From IMG/VR virus record IMGVR_UViG_3300045120_000498, positions 1 to 64,000 of that record: a stretch of DNA of 64,000 bases; one strand, 5' to 3'. The notes below the pieces were generated by a model. That model was not told where the DNA came from and made no database searches. It saw only the letters and a program-made list of their open reading frames with translations. The translations under genes were made by a program, and so were the position numbers. Shown here piece after piece: positions 56,320 through 63,007 of the stretch (within the stretch, counting starts at the first letter, position 1; each line of letters begins with the position of its first letter). This stretch comes from a virus.

Positions 56320-56521
56320 CGAAGAAGTCCAGGCCCCGGCCCATCGTGCCGCGCAGGTCGATCCACCCGACGTACGTCTCGCCGTCTCGCAACACGACCA
56401 GGTTCCCGAGTTCGTTGCCCATCACCACGTCGCCCGGCCGCAGCCGCTCATCGGCCAGCACCTCGACCAACTCCCCGATGGTGAGCGGCTGGAACGGCAC
56501 GCTGGCAGGCCAGTCGGTCAC
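56291..56521 (-). CDS. Small protein, paralogue of 45186-45362, 76 aa
   Basis: Shares IGELVEVLADERLRPGDVV and GNLVVL...YVGWID with the protein at 45186-45362. Contains one GTGTTGCGAG (VLRD). ATG 56521 overlaps the VWA gene stop (ATGA). Function unknown. Confidence 0.55.
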   Translation of the reverse strand: MTDWPASVPFQPLTIGELVEVLADERLRPGDVVMGNELGNLVVLRDGETYVGWIDLRGTMGRGLDFFDEGADRAAG

Positions 56522-57192
56522 GTGCTCGACGACGGCTTCGTCGTGACCGTCTCCGCCTCGTCCTCGTCCGGCACCGCCTCCGGCTTCACGAAGGCGTCGT
56601 CCTGCGCCTTGCCGCTACGCAGGTAGCTCCGCGTGTCGATCACGCCGCGGTCACCCATGTAGCCCATCCCCTGCGCCGACACGTTCCCAGCCCCGGCGCC
56701 CTTTGTCATGTTCCGGCTCGACACCGACTCCAACTCGGCCGCCAGGAACACGAACGTCCACCGGCCCGTCTTCGTCCGCTTCCGCATCACCTTCTGGAGC
56801 CGCGCCCAGCCGTCCTTGTCCGCGTCGAACTCGGTGCTCGCGTTCTCCTGCCCGTCGGTGATCACGACCACCAGCGTGCGGCTGTCGTCAGCGTCCGTCT
56901 TGTCCAGCTTCCGGATCATCTGCGCCGTCGCGTCGTACAGCGCCGTCGAACCGCGCGGCTGCACCTCCAGGCCCGACCAGTCGTCGAGCGGCTTGCGCTT
57001 CTCGTGCTCGAACTGCTCGTCGAAGTAGACGACGCGCATGTCCGTGCGCTCCGACCCGGGCGCGCCCTGCACGCCCTCCAGCCACTTCGCCAGGTCCTTC
57101 GTCGCGTGCGGATTCGTCCACCGCATCGACCCGGAACGGTCGATCACCAGCCCGATGTGCGTCTCGCCCTCGAAGCCTTCGTCCGTGCTCAT
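56518..57192 (-). CDS. VWA-domain protein, 224 aa
   Basis: A full MIDAS is visible: DRSGS at residues 18-22, GSTALYDA near 83 and VITDGQEN near 110, the metal-ion-dependent adhesion site of von Willebrand A domains. The C-terminal 70 residues are Gly/Asp-rich with a tail of Glu and Ser. VWA proteins in bacteria often pair with MoxR-type ATPases, but none is in the window. ATG 57192 after GAAGGGAG. Confidence 0.75.
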   Translation of the reverse strand: MSTDEGFEGETHIGLVIDRSGSMRWTNPHATKDLAKWLEGVQGAPGSERTDMRVVYFDEQFEHEKRKPLDDWSGLEVQPRGSTALYDATAQMIRKLDKTDADDSRTLVVVITDGQENASTEFDADKDGWARLQKVMRKRTKTGRWTFVFLAAELESVSSRNMTKGAGAGNVSAQGMGYMGDRGVIDTRSYLRSGKAQDDAFVKPEAVPDEDEAETVTTKPSSST

Positions 57193-57204
57193 GTCGTGCT
57201 CCCT

Positions 57205-57477
57205 TCAGCCCTTCCCGGGCATCCCAACGAACCCCAGGTCCTTGCCGTTCGCGCGGAAGATCGCGCGCAGGTGCATGATCAGGTCAGCCATCGCCGTCGC
57301 GTCGTCCGCGTAGCCGTGCATCACCAGCCCGCCCCGCTTCTCGTCTTGCAGGAACACGATGCACTGCACGTCCTCGCCGTTCTCCGGCTGCGCGACCAGC
57401 GCCTCGATCATCGCGTCGCACAGCCGCGTCAGCCGATCCACCGGCTCGGATGTCCGGGTCGGTCGTTCCTCAGCCAT
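57205..57477 (-). CDS. Hypothetical protein, 90 aa
   Basis: Alpha/beta with QCIVFLQDEKRGGLVMHGYAD in the middle. ATG 57477 overlaps the stop of the gene upstream (TGATG). It sits directly before the VWA gene, so a functional link is possible. Confidence 0.55.
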   Translation of the reverse strand: MAEERPTRTSEPVDRLTRLCDAMIEALVAQPENGEDVQCIVFLQDEKRGGLVMHGYADDATAMADLIMHLRAIFRANGKDLGFVGMPGKG

Positions 57478-57746
57478 CAGATTTCTCCCATCTCCCGGCC
57501 ATGCTCCCGGATCAGCCCCGCCAGCGGGTGCCCCTCGGCCAGCAGCGCCTCGACCAGCGCGTCATACCGCGCGACCGCCTCCGGCGACTTCCGCACGTCC
57601 CGCATCTCGCCGGTCGTCGCGACCTCCTCGGACTTCAGGCGCCGCTGCACATGCACCGCCGTGCCGCTGCCCGGCAGCACCCACTCGCCTGCCCGGTGAT
57701 CGCCCACGCCACGCAGCATGTGCCGCGCCATCGCCTCGCTCGACAC
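57477..57746 (-). CDS. Possible 3' part of a TGA-interrupted gene, 89 aa
   Basis: GTG 57746 gives 89 aa, but the reading frame stays open upstream to an in-frame TGA at 57806-57804, reading IERDLGGPVWHAS right after it. The 42-aa gene at 57804-57932 ends at exactly this TGA in the same frame. It may be the second half of one 151-codon gene. Product not recognised; C terminus is helical. Confidence 0.5.
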   Translation of the reverse strand: MSSEAMARHMLRGVGDHRAGEWVLPGSGTAVHVQRRLKSEEVATTGEMRDVRKSPEAVARYDALVEALLAEGHPLAGLIREHGREMGEI

Positions 57747-57803
57747 GCTCGACTTGCCGATGGCGCTCGCGTGCCAAACTGGCCCGCCCAGGTCGCGCTC
57801 GAT

Positions 57804-57932
57804 TCACTCATAGCCCGCGTTCACCGTCAGCACGTGCGTCCCCGAACCGCTCACCCACCCGAACCGCGGATGGATCGTCTCGGCCGCCAGCAGGCAGAAG
57901 TTCCCGAGCGCCCTGATCTGCTCCGGCGTCAT
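57804..57932 (-). CDS. Possible 5' part of a TGA-interrupted gene, 42 aa
   Basis: MTPEQIRALGNFCLLAAET ... GSGTHVLTVNAGYE then TGA. ATG 57932 overlaps the previous stop (ATGA). The frame continues after the TGA into the gene at 57477-57746. Either a true short protein, a nonsense mutation, or readthrough. Confidence 0.5.
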   Translation of the reverse strand: MTPEQIRALGNFCLLAAETIHPRFGWVSGSGTHVLTVNAGYE

Positions 57933-58030
57933 CGCCGCACCGTCGTTTCAGTTCCGTTCGAGCCGTCATTTCGGTTCCGCACGTCGCGGCCGCACCCGAA
58001 CCCGACCACGAACGCGGACGACGCGCTCAC
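57929..58030 (-). CDS. Tiny hypothetical protein, 33 aa
   Basis: GTG 58030 overlaps the previous stop (GTGA) and its TGA overlaps the next ATG, the operon's standard spacing. Asn/Gly/Arg-rich sequence, no motif. Support comes mainly from the spacing. Confidence 0.4.
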   Translation of the reverse strand: MSASSAFVVGFGCGRDVRNRNDGSNGTETTVRR

Positions 58031-58299
58031 CCTCGGAACTCCAGGGCGCGGTAGGCGTGATCGAGCACGACCACCTTCTGCCAGCGCGGCTGTGCCCCCT
58101 CAACCTGCTTGATCAGCGCGCGGAGCGCCGCCTCCAGCACGGCCTCGCGGGCGGTAGGCGACTGGCCCGGGACGAGCAGCGGCACTTCGATCATCTCGAC
58201 GGGGCACCATCCTTCGTCGTCCTCGTGGTCGCCCGTCAGGTCGTAGCCCGAGACGTGACGGCAGTAGGGGCACCACCAGGCGGTAGGCGACTCAGCCAT
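58027..58299 (-). CDS. Zinc protein related to 40545-41030, 90 aa
   Basis: PTAWWCPYCRHV, then WCPVEMIEVPLLVPGQ: the CPxC plus EVPLLxPG arrangement also occurs in the C-terminal half of the gene at 40545-41030. ATG 58299 overlaps the preceding stop. Function unknown. Confidence 0.6.
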   Translation of the reverse strand: MAESPTAWWCPYCRHVSGYDLTGDHEDDEGWCPVEMIEVPLLVPGQSPTAREAVLEAALRALIKQVEGAQPRWQKVVVLDHAYRALEFRG

Positions 58300-58838
58300 C
58301 ACGCCGTCGCCCGCCACTCGCTCGCCCACAGGAAGTCGATTGAGCAGATCATCGCGCACTCCGCGTCCTCCACCCGGTCGCCGACCATCAGCGCCAGGTG
58401 CGGCGGATAGAACTCGCGGTGGATCGGCGCCATGATCAGCCCCGCCTCGATCAGCAGGCCCGGCGCAGGCTTCCGGCACCAGCATCGCGCGTACTCGGGA
58501 TCAGCCGCGTCCGGGTGATGCGCGCAGACCATCATCCGGTCGAACAGGCGCTCGGCCTGCCGCTGCGTCTCCACCATCGCCAGCATCACGTCCGCCAGCG
58601 TCACCAGGCCGAGCGCGACGCCGCCCTGATTCGACACGCCCACGATCCGACCGCCGCGATCCTTCCACCGGCGCATCAGCACCACGGCCTCCGGGAACAC
58701 GCGCACGTCCTCGGGGCCGTTCACGAACCGGCCCAGCGGGTCGTCCTTGCCCTCCCGCACCGTGCCGTCGATGTCGAGGTACAGCACCGGCGTCGCCTTC
58801 CCGTGCGGGGAATCCGCATGAGCTTGGATCGTGCTCAC
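58299..58838 (-). CDS. HAD-family phosphatase, 179 aa
   Basis: HAD motif I DIDGTV (residues 22-27), motif II VSNQGGV, zinc-type CAHHPDA and CWCRKPAPGLL, motif IV MVGDRVEDAECA. This is the HisB/GmhB subgroup with a zinc loop, as in histidinol-phosphate and heptose bisphosphate phosphatases; polynucleotide 3'-phosphatase domains look alike. Substrate cannot be inferred. GTG 58838 immediately follows the preceding stop. Confidence 0.7.
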   Translation of the reverse strand: MSTIQAHADSPHGKATPVLYLDIDGTVREGKDDPLGRFVNGPEDVRVFPEAVVLMRRWKDRGGRIVGVSNQGGVALGLVTLADVMLAMVETQRQAERLFDRMMVCAHHPDAADPEYARCWCRKPAPGLLIEAGLIMAPIHREFYPPHLALMVGDRVEDAECAMICSIDFLWASEWRATA

Positions 58839-59078
58839 TCAGCCACCACGCAGCCGCTCTGCGTCCGACGGCGACAGCAGCCCCTCGCGATCCGCTCGCA
58901 ACACCGCCAGCGCCGACCACAGGCACGCCGCATCCTCCACCGCGGACATCGCCATCACCTGCGCTCGACCCTCCTGCGTCTCCGCCGCGTTCGCCATCGT
59001 CGAGTACGTGTTCCACGACGACCGCTCACCGCGAAACCACGCCCGCGCCTCGTCCACCCGCACCTGGATGTCGGTCAC
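58839..59078 (-). CDS. Small hypothetical protein, 79 aa
   Basis: Helical, with an Arg/Trp-rich N terminus; contains one GTGTTGCGAG (VLRA). GTG 59078 overlaps the previous stop. Not recognised. Confidence 0.5.
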   Translation of the reverse strand: MTDIQVRVDEARAWFRGERSSWNTYSTMANAAETQEGRAQVMAMSAVEDAACLWSALAVLRADREGLLSPSDAERLRGG

Positions 59079-59272
59079 GTGAACACCCCGTCGTTCGCCT
59101 GCCCGACGAACCGCCGGACTTCCTCCAGCACCCACTCGCCGCGCCCAGCCGCGATCAGGTCGTTCGGCGACTCGCCTCCGAAGCGGCGGTTCTTGCCGCG
59201 CATGAACTGCTCCACGCCCTCGGCCGTGTAGACCTCCGACAGCATCAGCCGAACCTGCTCCGTCTCGGTCAT
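59075..59272 (-). CDS. MbcA/ParS-like (DUF2384-like) small protein, 65 aa
   Basis: FMRGKNRRFGGESPNDLIAA then a helix ending RRFVG resembles the C-terminal Xre/MbcA/ParS toxin-binding domain seen in antitoxins. No RES-type toxin partner is nearby. ATG 59272 overlaps the upstream stop (ATGA). Confidence 0.55.
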   Translation of the reverse strand: MTETEQVRLMLSEVYTAEGVEQFMRGKNRRFGGESPNDLIAAGRGEWVLEEVRRFVGQANDGVFT

Positions 59273-59544
59273 CCCGTCCACCCGCAGTACCCGCATCTCT
59301 GGCCCTTCCGGTGCCGCTGCTGATTCCGGCACTGCATCGTCCCGGCCGTGTTGCGAGACGGCACCACGCTCACCGCCGCGCCGCTCGTGCTCGTCACCTG
59401 GTAGCCCGGCCCGGCCAGCACGTTCTCGACGCACCCGCGGATGAACTCCGACATGCCAACGCCGCGCTGCTCCGCAGCCTCCCGCCACCGGTCGCGATCC
59501 GCTTCCGCCAGCCGTAGCCGCACCGTCGTGTCACTTGTAGCCAC
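59269..59544 (-). CDS. Ribbon-helix-helix regulator with zinc tail, 91 aa
   Basis: TTVRLRLAEADRDRWREAAE ... MSEFIRGCVENVL (about residues 6-43) is a ribbon-helix-helix DNA-binding domain, and the C terminus has CGYCGW, a possible zinc knuckle. Such proteins dimerise on palindromes. A near-perfect 12-bp inverted repeat flanks its own -10, and the GTG 59544 start codon lies in one arm, so autorepression is likely. Confidence 0.65.
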   Translation of the reverse strand: MATSDTTVRLRLAEADRDRWREAAEQRGVGMSEFIRGCVENVLAGPGYQVTSTSGAAVSVVPSRNTAGTMQCRNQQRHRKGQRCGYCGWTG

Positions 59545-59575
59545 AACGGCGATCCTAGCACCAGTTGTAGCTACA
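59545..59575 (-). promoter_or_regulatory. Autoregulatory promoter/operator of the RHH gene
   Basis: Minus strand: TGTAGCTACAAC (59575-59564), then extended -10 TGC-TAGGAT (59557-59552), then GTTGTGGCTACA, whose end lies in the start codon region (59547-59536). The arms match at 11 of 12 positions. A leaderless message from GTG 59544 is likely. Confidence 0.6.
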
Positions 59576-59577
59576 CG

Positions 59578-59670
59578 TCACGAGCGGGGCCATCGCCACA
59601 GCAGCAGCGCAGCGATCACGAGGAACCCGACGATCAGTTCCACGGCAAGCACGATGTCCGCGACATCCAC
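59578..59670 (-). CDS. Tiny membrane protein, 30 aa
   Basis: One transmembrane helix (IVLAVELIVGFLVIAALLLW) with a basic end. GTG 59670 shares a base with the previous TAG (TAGTG). Confidence 0.5.
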   Translation of the reverse strand: MDVADIVLAVELIVGFLVIAALLLWRWPRS

Positions 59671-59900
59671 TAGCGGCCGCGCTGGCGCTGCAACGCCGCG
59701 ATCCGGCGCTGCTCGAACTCGTCCAACTCCCTCGGCAGCACGTCCGACCCGGCCGGGTTCACCGCGATCCCCAACGCCTCCAGGATCGGCAGCGCGTCCG
59801 CCGGGTCAGCCATCCCCTCCCAGTACGCCGCGTACACCGCGTACGCGACCGACAGCCACGTCTCCCGCGACGCCGCGACGGTGATCTGCTCGCCGCTCAT
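59670..59900 (-). CDS. Small protein with tail shared with 50537-50983, 76 aa
   Basis: EQITVAASRETWLSVAYAVY resembles the C-terminal segment AITATRETWQGIVNSIYAA of the protein at 50537-50983. The rest is acidic and helical. ATG 59900 overlaps the preceding stop (ATGA). Confidence 0.55.
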   Translation of the reverse strand: MSGEQITVAASRETWLSVAYAVYAAYWEGMADPADALPILEALGIAVNPAGSDVLPRELDEFEQRRIAALQRQRGR

Positions 59901-60079
59901 CGGCCGTTCACCAGCCGACTCAGCGTCTCCACCAGCAGGTCGCGCTCCGTGCACACGTGCCCGATGCCCCGCACCAGCGTGCGCGTCGGCAGCGCAGGCA
60001 CCATCGGCGGGATCGTCGGCGCCTGCCACTCGACCGGCACGTCCACGGCCGCGCCGCAGTCGGGGCACTCGACCGTCAT
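59897..60079 (-). CDS. Small zinc-type protein, 60 aa
   Basis: ECPDCGAAVDVPVEW at the N terminus (CxxC) then Pro-rich stretch; further Cys at HVCTE. ATG 60079 overlaps the preceding stop. Confidence 0.5.
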   Translation of the reverse strand: MTVECPDCGAAVDVPVEWQAPTIPPMVPALPTRTLVRGIGHVCTERDLLVETLSRLVNGR

Positions 60080-60303
60080 GTCCAGTCTTCCAGGTGCCAG
60101 TCGTCCGGCGGCTCGGGCACCACGACTCGCAACACGCAGTCGTCGCGCAGCCGCAGTTCCATCTGGCCCAGCACCACCTCGTCGTTCTCGGTGACCGGCA
60201 GCAGCATCACGCCGTGCCGCATCGCCAGGCCCATGACCACGCCGCAGTAGAGCGCGTGCCGGGTGCGCCGCTCGGCCTGCTCGGCGGTCAGCAGGTCGGT
60301 CAT
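60076..60303 (-). CDS. Small hypothetical protein, 75 aa
   Basis: Helical N terminus, beta C-terminal half ([20 protein letters not shown]) that contains one GTGTTGCGAG copy. ATG 60303 overlaps the preceding stop (ATGA). Confidence 0.5.
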   Translation of the reverse strand: MTDLLTAEQAERRTRHALYCGVVMGLAMRHGVMLLPVTENDEVVLGQMELRLRDDCVLRVVVPEPPDDWHLEDWT

Positions 60304-60650
60304 GCCTCCACCAGCAGCCGCGCAAGTTCATCGTGGATGCCGCATAGGCCGCTCCGCCGCCCCGCGCGCCGACGACACCCATCCTCCCGGCATGTCCGAA
60401 CCCGACTCTCCCCGAGCGGGTCGCCCGCCTCGCGCCACCGCTCGTAGTGCCAGCGGCACCAGCCGCGGCTGTGTGCGGGGCGGTCGCATCCCTCGATGGA
60501 GCAGTAGCCCGCTGGCAACGCTCGCCTCGCGATAGACCGCGCCGCGAGGGGATCGCCGTGGCGCCGCCAGCGTGCGTAATGCGATGAGCACCAGGTGCGG
60601 GCGATCTGCGGATAGTCGCAGCCCGCCACGCTGCACGGCTCGCCGGTCAT
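60300..60650 (-). CDS. Triple zinc-repeat protein, 116 aa
   Basis: Three related modules: [40 protein letters not shown] and [20 protein letters not shown] (C-x4-C-x7/8-C-x2-H). The first two are followed by ARWRRHGDP / ERWREAGDP. This repeat often accompanies HNH nucleases and probably binds DNA. ATG 60650 overlaps the terminase-small stop (ATGA). Confidence 0.65.
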   Translation of the reverse strand: MTGEPCSVAGCDYPQIARTWCSSHYARWRRHGDPLAARSIARRALPAGYCSIEGCDRPAHSRGWCRWHYERWREAGDPLGESRVRTCREDGCRRRAGRRSGLCGIHDELARLLVEA

Positions 60651-61207
60651 GCCTCGACCAGCGCGTCAAGCTCATCCAGGAACGCGGCCTGCATCTCGTC
60701 CGGCACGAACCGCAGCGCCACCTTCACCATCTCGTCCGCGACGCGCGCGATGTCGCGCGGGTCCAGGCCGCGGCCCTGCTGGAGCGCGCGCGAGCGGTGC
60801 TCGGCGTCCATCCCGAACTGCACCATCCGCAGCACCGTCGCCGGTGGCATGTCCGCGATCCGCTTCAGCGCCTCGTCGTCGTCGTCGGGCAGCAGGTGCT
60901 TCACGCCCAGTTGCCACGCGCGGCGGCCGACTCCGGCGTGCTCGTCCAGCATCTTGCGGCGCATCTCGCCGCGTTCGATCTGATCGCGGGCCTGGTCGGC
61001 GGCGTCGGCTTCGGCGTCCCACGCGCGGACCCGGACGCGCCAGTCGTAGGTCCGGCTGAAGCGGGCCATGATCGTCTTCGACTTGCCGAACATCGCGGCG
61101 ACCTGCGCGTGCGACCGGTTCATCGGCCCCATGTCGCGGTATGCCTTGAACGCTGCCCAGGCTTGGTCTGACTCGTTGTCGCGGCGGTCCCAAGCCTTGG
61201 TCGGCAT
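60647..61207 (-). CDS. Small terminase-like DNA-binding protein, 186 aa
   Basis: N-terminal HTH ([20 protein letters not shown]) followed by a long helical region with [20 protein letters not shown], as in small terminase subunits, which recognise the packaging site and load the large subunit. ATG 61207 lies about six bases after a -10 element, so the message is probably leaderless. The terminase large gene is about 22 kb away. Confidence 0.65.
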   Translation of the reverse strand: MPTKAWDRRDNESDQAWAAFKAYRDMGPMNRSHAQVAAMFGKSKTIMARFSRTYDWRVRVRAWDAEADAADQARDQIERGEMRRKMLDEHAGVGRRAWQLGVKHLLPDDDDEALKRIADMPPATVLRMVQFGMDAEHRSRALQQGRGLDPRDIARVADEMVKVALRFVPDEMQAAFLDELDALVEA

Positions 61208-61234
61208 GGCACTATCGTACAACCGGTGCGTAAC
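61208..61234 (-). promoter_or_regulatory. Promoter of small terminase, leaderless type
   Basis: Minus strand GTTACGCACCGGTTGTACGATAGTGCC then ATG 61207: a degenerate operator (CGCACC-GG-TTGTACG) with -10 TACGAT six bases before the start codon; no RBS. Confidence 0.5.
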
Positions 61235-61240
61235 GGTCAG

Positions 61241-61417
61241 TCACACGCGGGTCAGGGCTAGCTGCGCGAACGGTACGCGGCGTCCGAACTCGAAGATCGG
61301 TCGCACGAGCAGCACCGTCTCGGCGGCGAAGTCAATCTCGCCGATCCGCCATACGCGGCAGTCCCAGTAGACCGGCGTCTCGGCTTCCGCTGCTTCCCGT
61401 ACCTCGTCCGCGGTCAT
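61241..61417 (-). CDS. Small hypothetical protein, 58 aa
   Basis: Beta-rich, YWDCRVWRIGEIDFAAETVL. ATG 61417 overlaps the preceding stop (ATGA). Not recognised. Confidence 0.5.
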   Translation of the reverse strand: MTADEVREAAEAETPVYWDCRVWRIGEIDFAAETVLLVRPIFEFGRRVPFAQLALTRV

Positions 61418-61599
61418 CGCGGCGGCTTGCAGTCGGCGTGGGTGTAGTAGCTGCCCCACATGGTGGCGACGGGAGCCTTCCAGCGCGTGCCGTCCCACTC
61501 GGCTTCGCCCTTCAGGTAGCCGCCGTAGATGCCGACCGGCTGGCCGCAGCGGACGCAGACGCAGTTCACGACCGGCGGGCGGCGCTTATCCTCGGGCAT
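61414..61599 (-). CDS. Small zinc-type protein, 61 aa
   Basis: CVCVRCGQPVGIYGGY and YTHADC define a possible zinc site. ATG 61599 overlaps the preceding stop (TGATG). Confidence 0.5.
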   Translation of the reverse strand: MPEDKRRPPVVNCVCVRCGQPVGIYGGYLKGEAEWDGTRWKAPVATMWGSYYTHADCKPPR

Positions 61600-61778
61600 C
61601 ACAGGCCGCCGAGTAGCCCGGCGACGGCCAGCTTCGACAGATACGCCGCCAGGATCACGGCCACGGCGACTATCGGCGTCCACGGCGGACGCACCCCCGC
61701 CCAGCGCAATGCCAGGGCCATCGGAACCCCGAGCGCCACGCCCAGCAGCAGCGCACTGAACAGGTCAGAGTCGGGCAT
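61599..61778 (-). CDS. Small membrane protein, 59 aa
   Basis: Two transmembrane helices (LFSALLLGVALGVPMALAL and IVAVAVILAAYLSKLAVAG). ATG 61778 overlaps the preceding gene by 14 bases. Function unknown. Confidence 0.55.
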   Translation of the reverse strand: MPDSDLFSALLLGVALGVPMALALRWAGVRPPWTPIVAVAVILAAYLSKLAVAGLLGGL

Positions 61779-61953
61779 CGTCCGCGTCCTTGTGCAGCAG
61801 CGTGACCCGGAACGTCGCGCCCTCGCGCGGGTCGGGTGCGTGCGCGTTGAGCGCGTCGCCGACCGTCTCGGCCACGATCACGCGGTTCGTCAGCACGCGG
61901 TCGTCCTCGTCGGGGAAGCGGCTGTCTAGCGTCTCGACCCGTACGACCATCAT
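61765..61953 (-). CDS. Small beta-rich protein, 62 aa
   Basis: Starts MMVVRVETLDSRFPD; alpha/beta. The first of two consecutive ATGs (61953) is chosen; GGAAAGG and AGG lie upstream. First gene of its operon. Confidence 0.55.
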   Translation of the reverse strand: MMVVRVETLDSRFPDEDDRVLTNRVIVAETVGDALNAHAPDPREGATFRVTLLHKDADDARL

Positions 61954-61968
61954 CGGGGACCTGCCTTT

Positions 61969-62016
61969 CCGCGGGTTCCTCCCGCACGTCTGAGAATAGC
62001 ACACTTCGTGTGTATT
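61969..62016 (-). promoter_or_regulatory. Palindromic promoter plus stem-loop leader
   Basis: Minus strand: AATACACACGAAGTGTGCTATTCTC (extended -10 TGC-TATTCT), stem GCGGG-AGGAA-CCCGC (61985-61971), RBS GGAAAGG, start 61953. Confidence 0.75.
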
Positions 62017-62184
62017 TCAGCGGGTCACGATGCGGCCCTGGCCCTTGCACATCACGCACTCCGTCTCGCCCCCGGCGGGGTCCACGACCACCGTGCCGTA
62101 GCCCGAGCACTTCGGGCATCGCAGCACCTTGCCGGGCATCGTGCCGGTCAGATGGATGCGCGCCAGGCCGCGGATCGCGCTCAC
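62017..62184 (-). CDS. Small CxxCxGxG-type zinc protein, 55 aa
   Basis: CPKCSGYG and CVMCKGQG are the two CxxCxGxG halves of a DnaJ-like zinc-binding module. GTG 62184 overlaps the preceding stop (GTGA). Function unknown. Confidence 0.55.
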   Translation of the reverse strand: MSAIRGLARIHLTGTMPGKVLRCPKCSGYGTVVVDPAGGETECVMCKGQGRIVTR

Positions 62185-62327
62185 GCCGACCGGCCCCACC
62201 GGAACGTCGGCGCGTGGCGTTGCGCGCCGCACCGGCGGCAGCGTTCCAGCCACACGACCTTCGGGTCGCGCTTCCAGCGGTGCCGGATCGTGCACAGGTA
62301 CGGGCGGCGGGGCAGCTTCAGCTTCAC
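62181..62327 (-). CDS. Small basic zinc-type protein, 48 aa
   Basis: Very basic, with LCTIRHRW and RCRRCGAQRH as possible ligands. GTG 62327 overlaps the preceding stop. Confidence 0.5.
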   Translation of the reverse strand: MKLKLPRRPYLCTIRHRWKRDPKVVWLERCRRCGAQRHAPTFRWGRSA

Positions 62328-62536
62328 GCCAGCAGGCGGACGCCGGTGCCGCCGCACGACGTGCACTCGTGCGTGGCGATGATCGGGTCGAGGCAGCAGC
62401 GGCCCTGCACGAGGTTGCCGCAGCAGCGGTAGTCAAAGTCCAGGCCGTGCTCGCATTCGCACGGGGACGAGAGTAGGGCGGCGGGCGCCGCGACGGCCAA
62501 CGGCGTCGTGGTCACGTACTCGGTTTGGGTTGTCAT
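62324..62536 (-). CDS. Cys-rich small protein, 70 aa
   Basis: Eight Cys in SPCECEHGLDF, RCCGN, RCCLDP and CTSCGG, enough for one or two zinc sites. ATG 62536. Function unknown. Confidence 0.5.
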   Translation of the reverse strand: MTTQTEYVTTTPLAVAAPAALLSSPCECEHGLDFDYRCCGNLVQGRCCLDPIIATHECTSCGGTGVRLLA

Positions 62537-62601
62537 CGGGTGGGCCTTCGATGGGTCGGCGAAGCAGCCGCCGACGTGTGGCAGGAAGTAGCGGAGCGTG
62601 C

Positions 62602-62880
62602 CTACGAGCCGCGGGGTGGCGGACGTACGGGTAGCTCGGTGCCGCACAAGCGGCAGGCTGTGTCCCGCTCGTGCAGTGCGCCGCATCCGCTACACACGGT
62701 GTGTGTCAGTTCGGCGTACACGAGCGTGCCGTGGATCAGTCGGTGCATCAGGCGTCCTGCGCCGCCGCGCAGGTAGACGGTGTTGGGCGGTGCGGAGTTG
62801 ACCCACATCGCGTGCGCGGAACGGCTCACGGTGAGGATCGCTCCATCGAGCGGCCCTCCCCATACCTGAACGGCGCCCAC
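62602..62880 (-). CDS. Zinc-ribbon-type protein, 92 aa
   Basis: C-terminal CSGCGALHERDTACRLCG is a zinc ribbon; the N terminus is beta-rich. An operator-like palindrome (ACACACACCGTGTGTAG) lies inside the coding region at 62692-62709. Start GTG 62880, seemingly leaderless. Confidence 0.5.
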   Translation of the reverse strand: MGAVQVWGGPLDGAILTVSRSAHAMWVNSAPPNTVYLRGGAGRLMHRLIHGTLVYAELTHTVCSGCGALHERDTACRLCGTELPVRPPPRGS

Positions 62881-62885
62881 GCGGC

Positions 62886-62906
62886 GAGTCTAGCGCGCGT
62901 GTCCAG
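62886..62906 (-). promoter_or_regulatory. Possible promoter, degenerate operator
   Basis: Minus strand GGACACGCGCGCTAGACT: extended -10 CGC-TAGACT six bases before GTG 62880. The spacing between operator halves is shorter than elsewhere. Confidence 0.35.
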
Positions 62907-62913
62907 GAAGCGC

Positions 62914-62950
62914 GAAGCCCGCGCTCGCCGGGGCAACGAGCGCGGGCTTC
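62914..62950 (-). terminator. Strong terminator hairpin
   Basis: GAAGCCCGCGCTCG (62914-62927) and CGAGCGCGGGCTTC (62937-62950) form a perfect 14-bp stem with a 9-base loop after the stop at 63008. Confidence 0.8.
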
Positions 62951-63007
62951 GGTGTCAGGCTCGGCGCGGAGGGTGGGGGAGGAATGCGCCGTGCCTGCTC
63001 CGGGTCG

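Noticed and set aside
62692-62709. Operator-like palindrome ACACACACCGTGTGTAG inside the gene 62602-62880
   Set aside because: It resembles the operator but lies mid-gene without a good -10, start codon or RBS downstream, so I do not call it a promoter.
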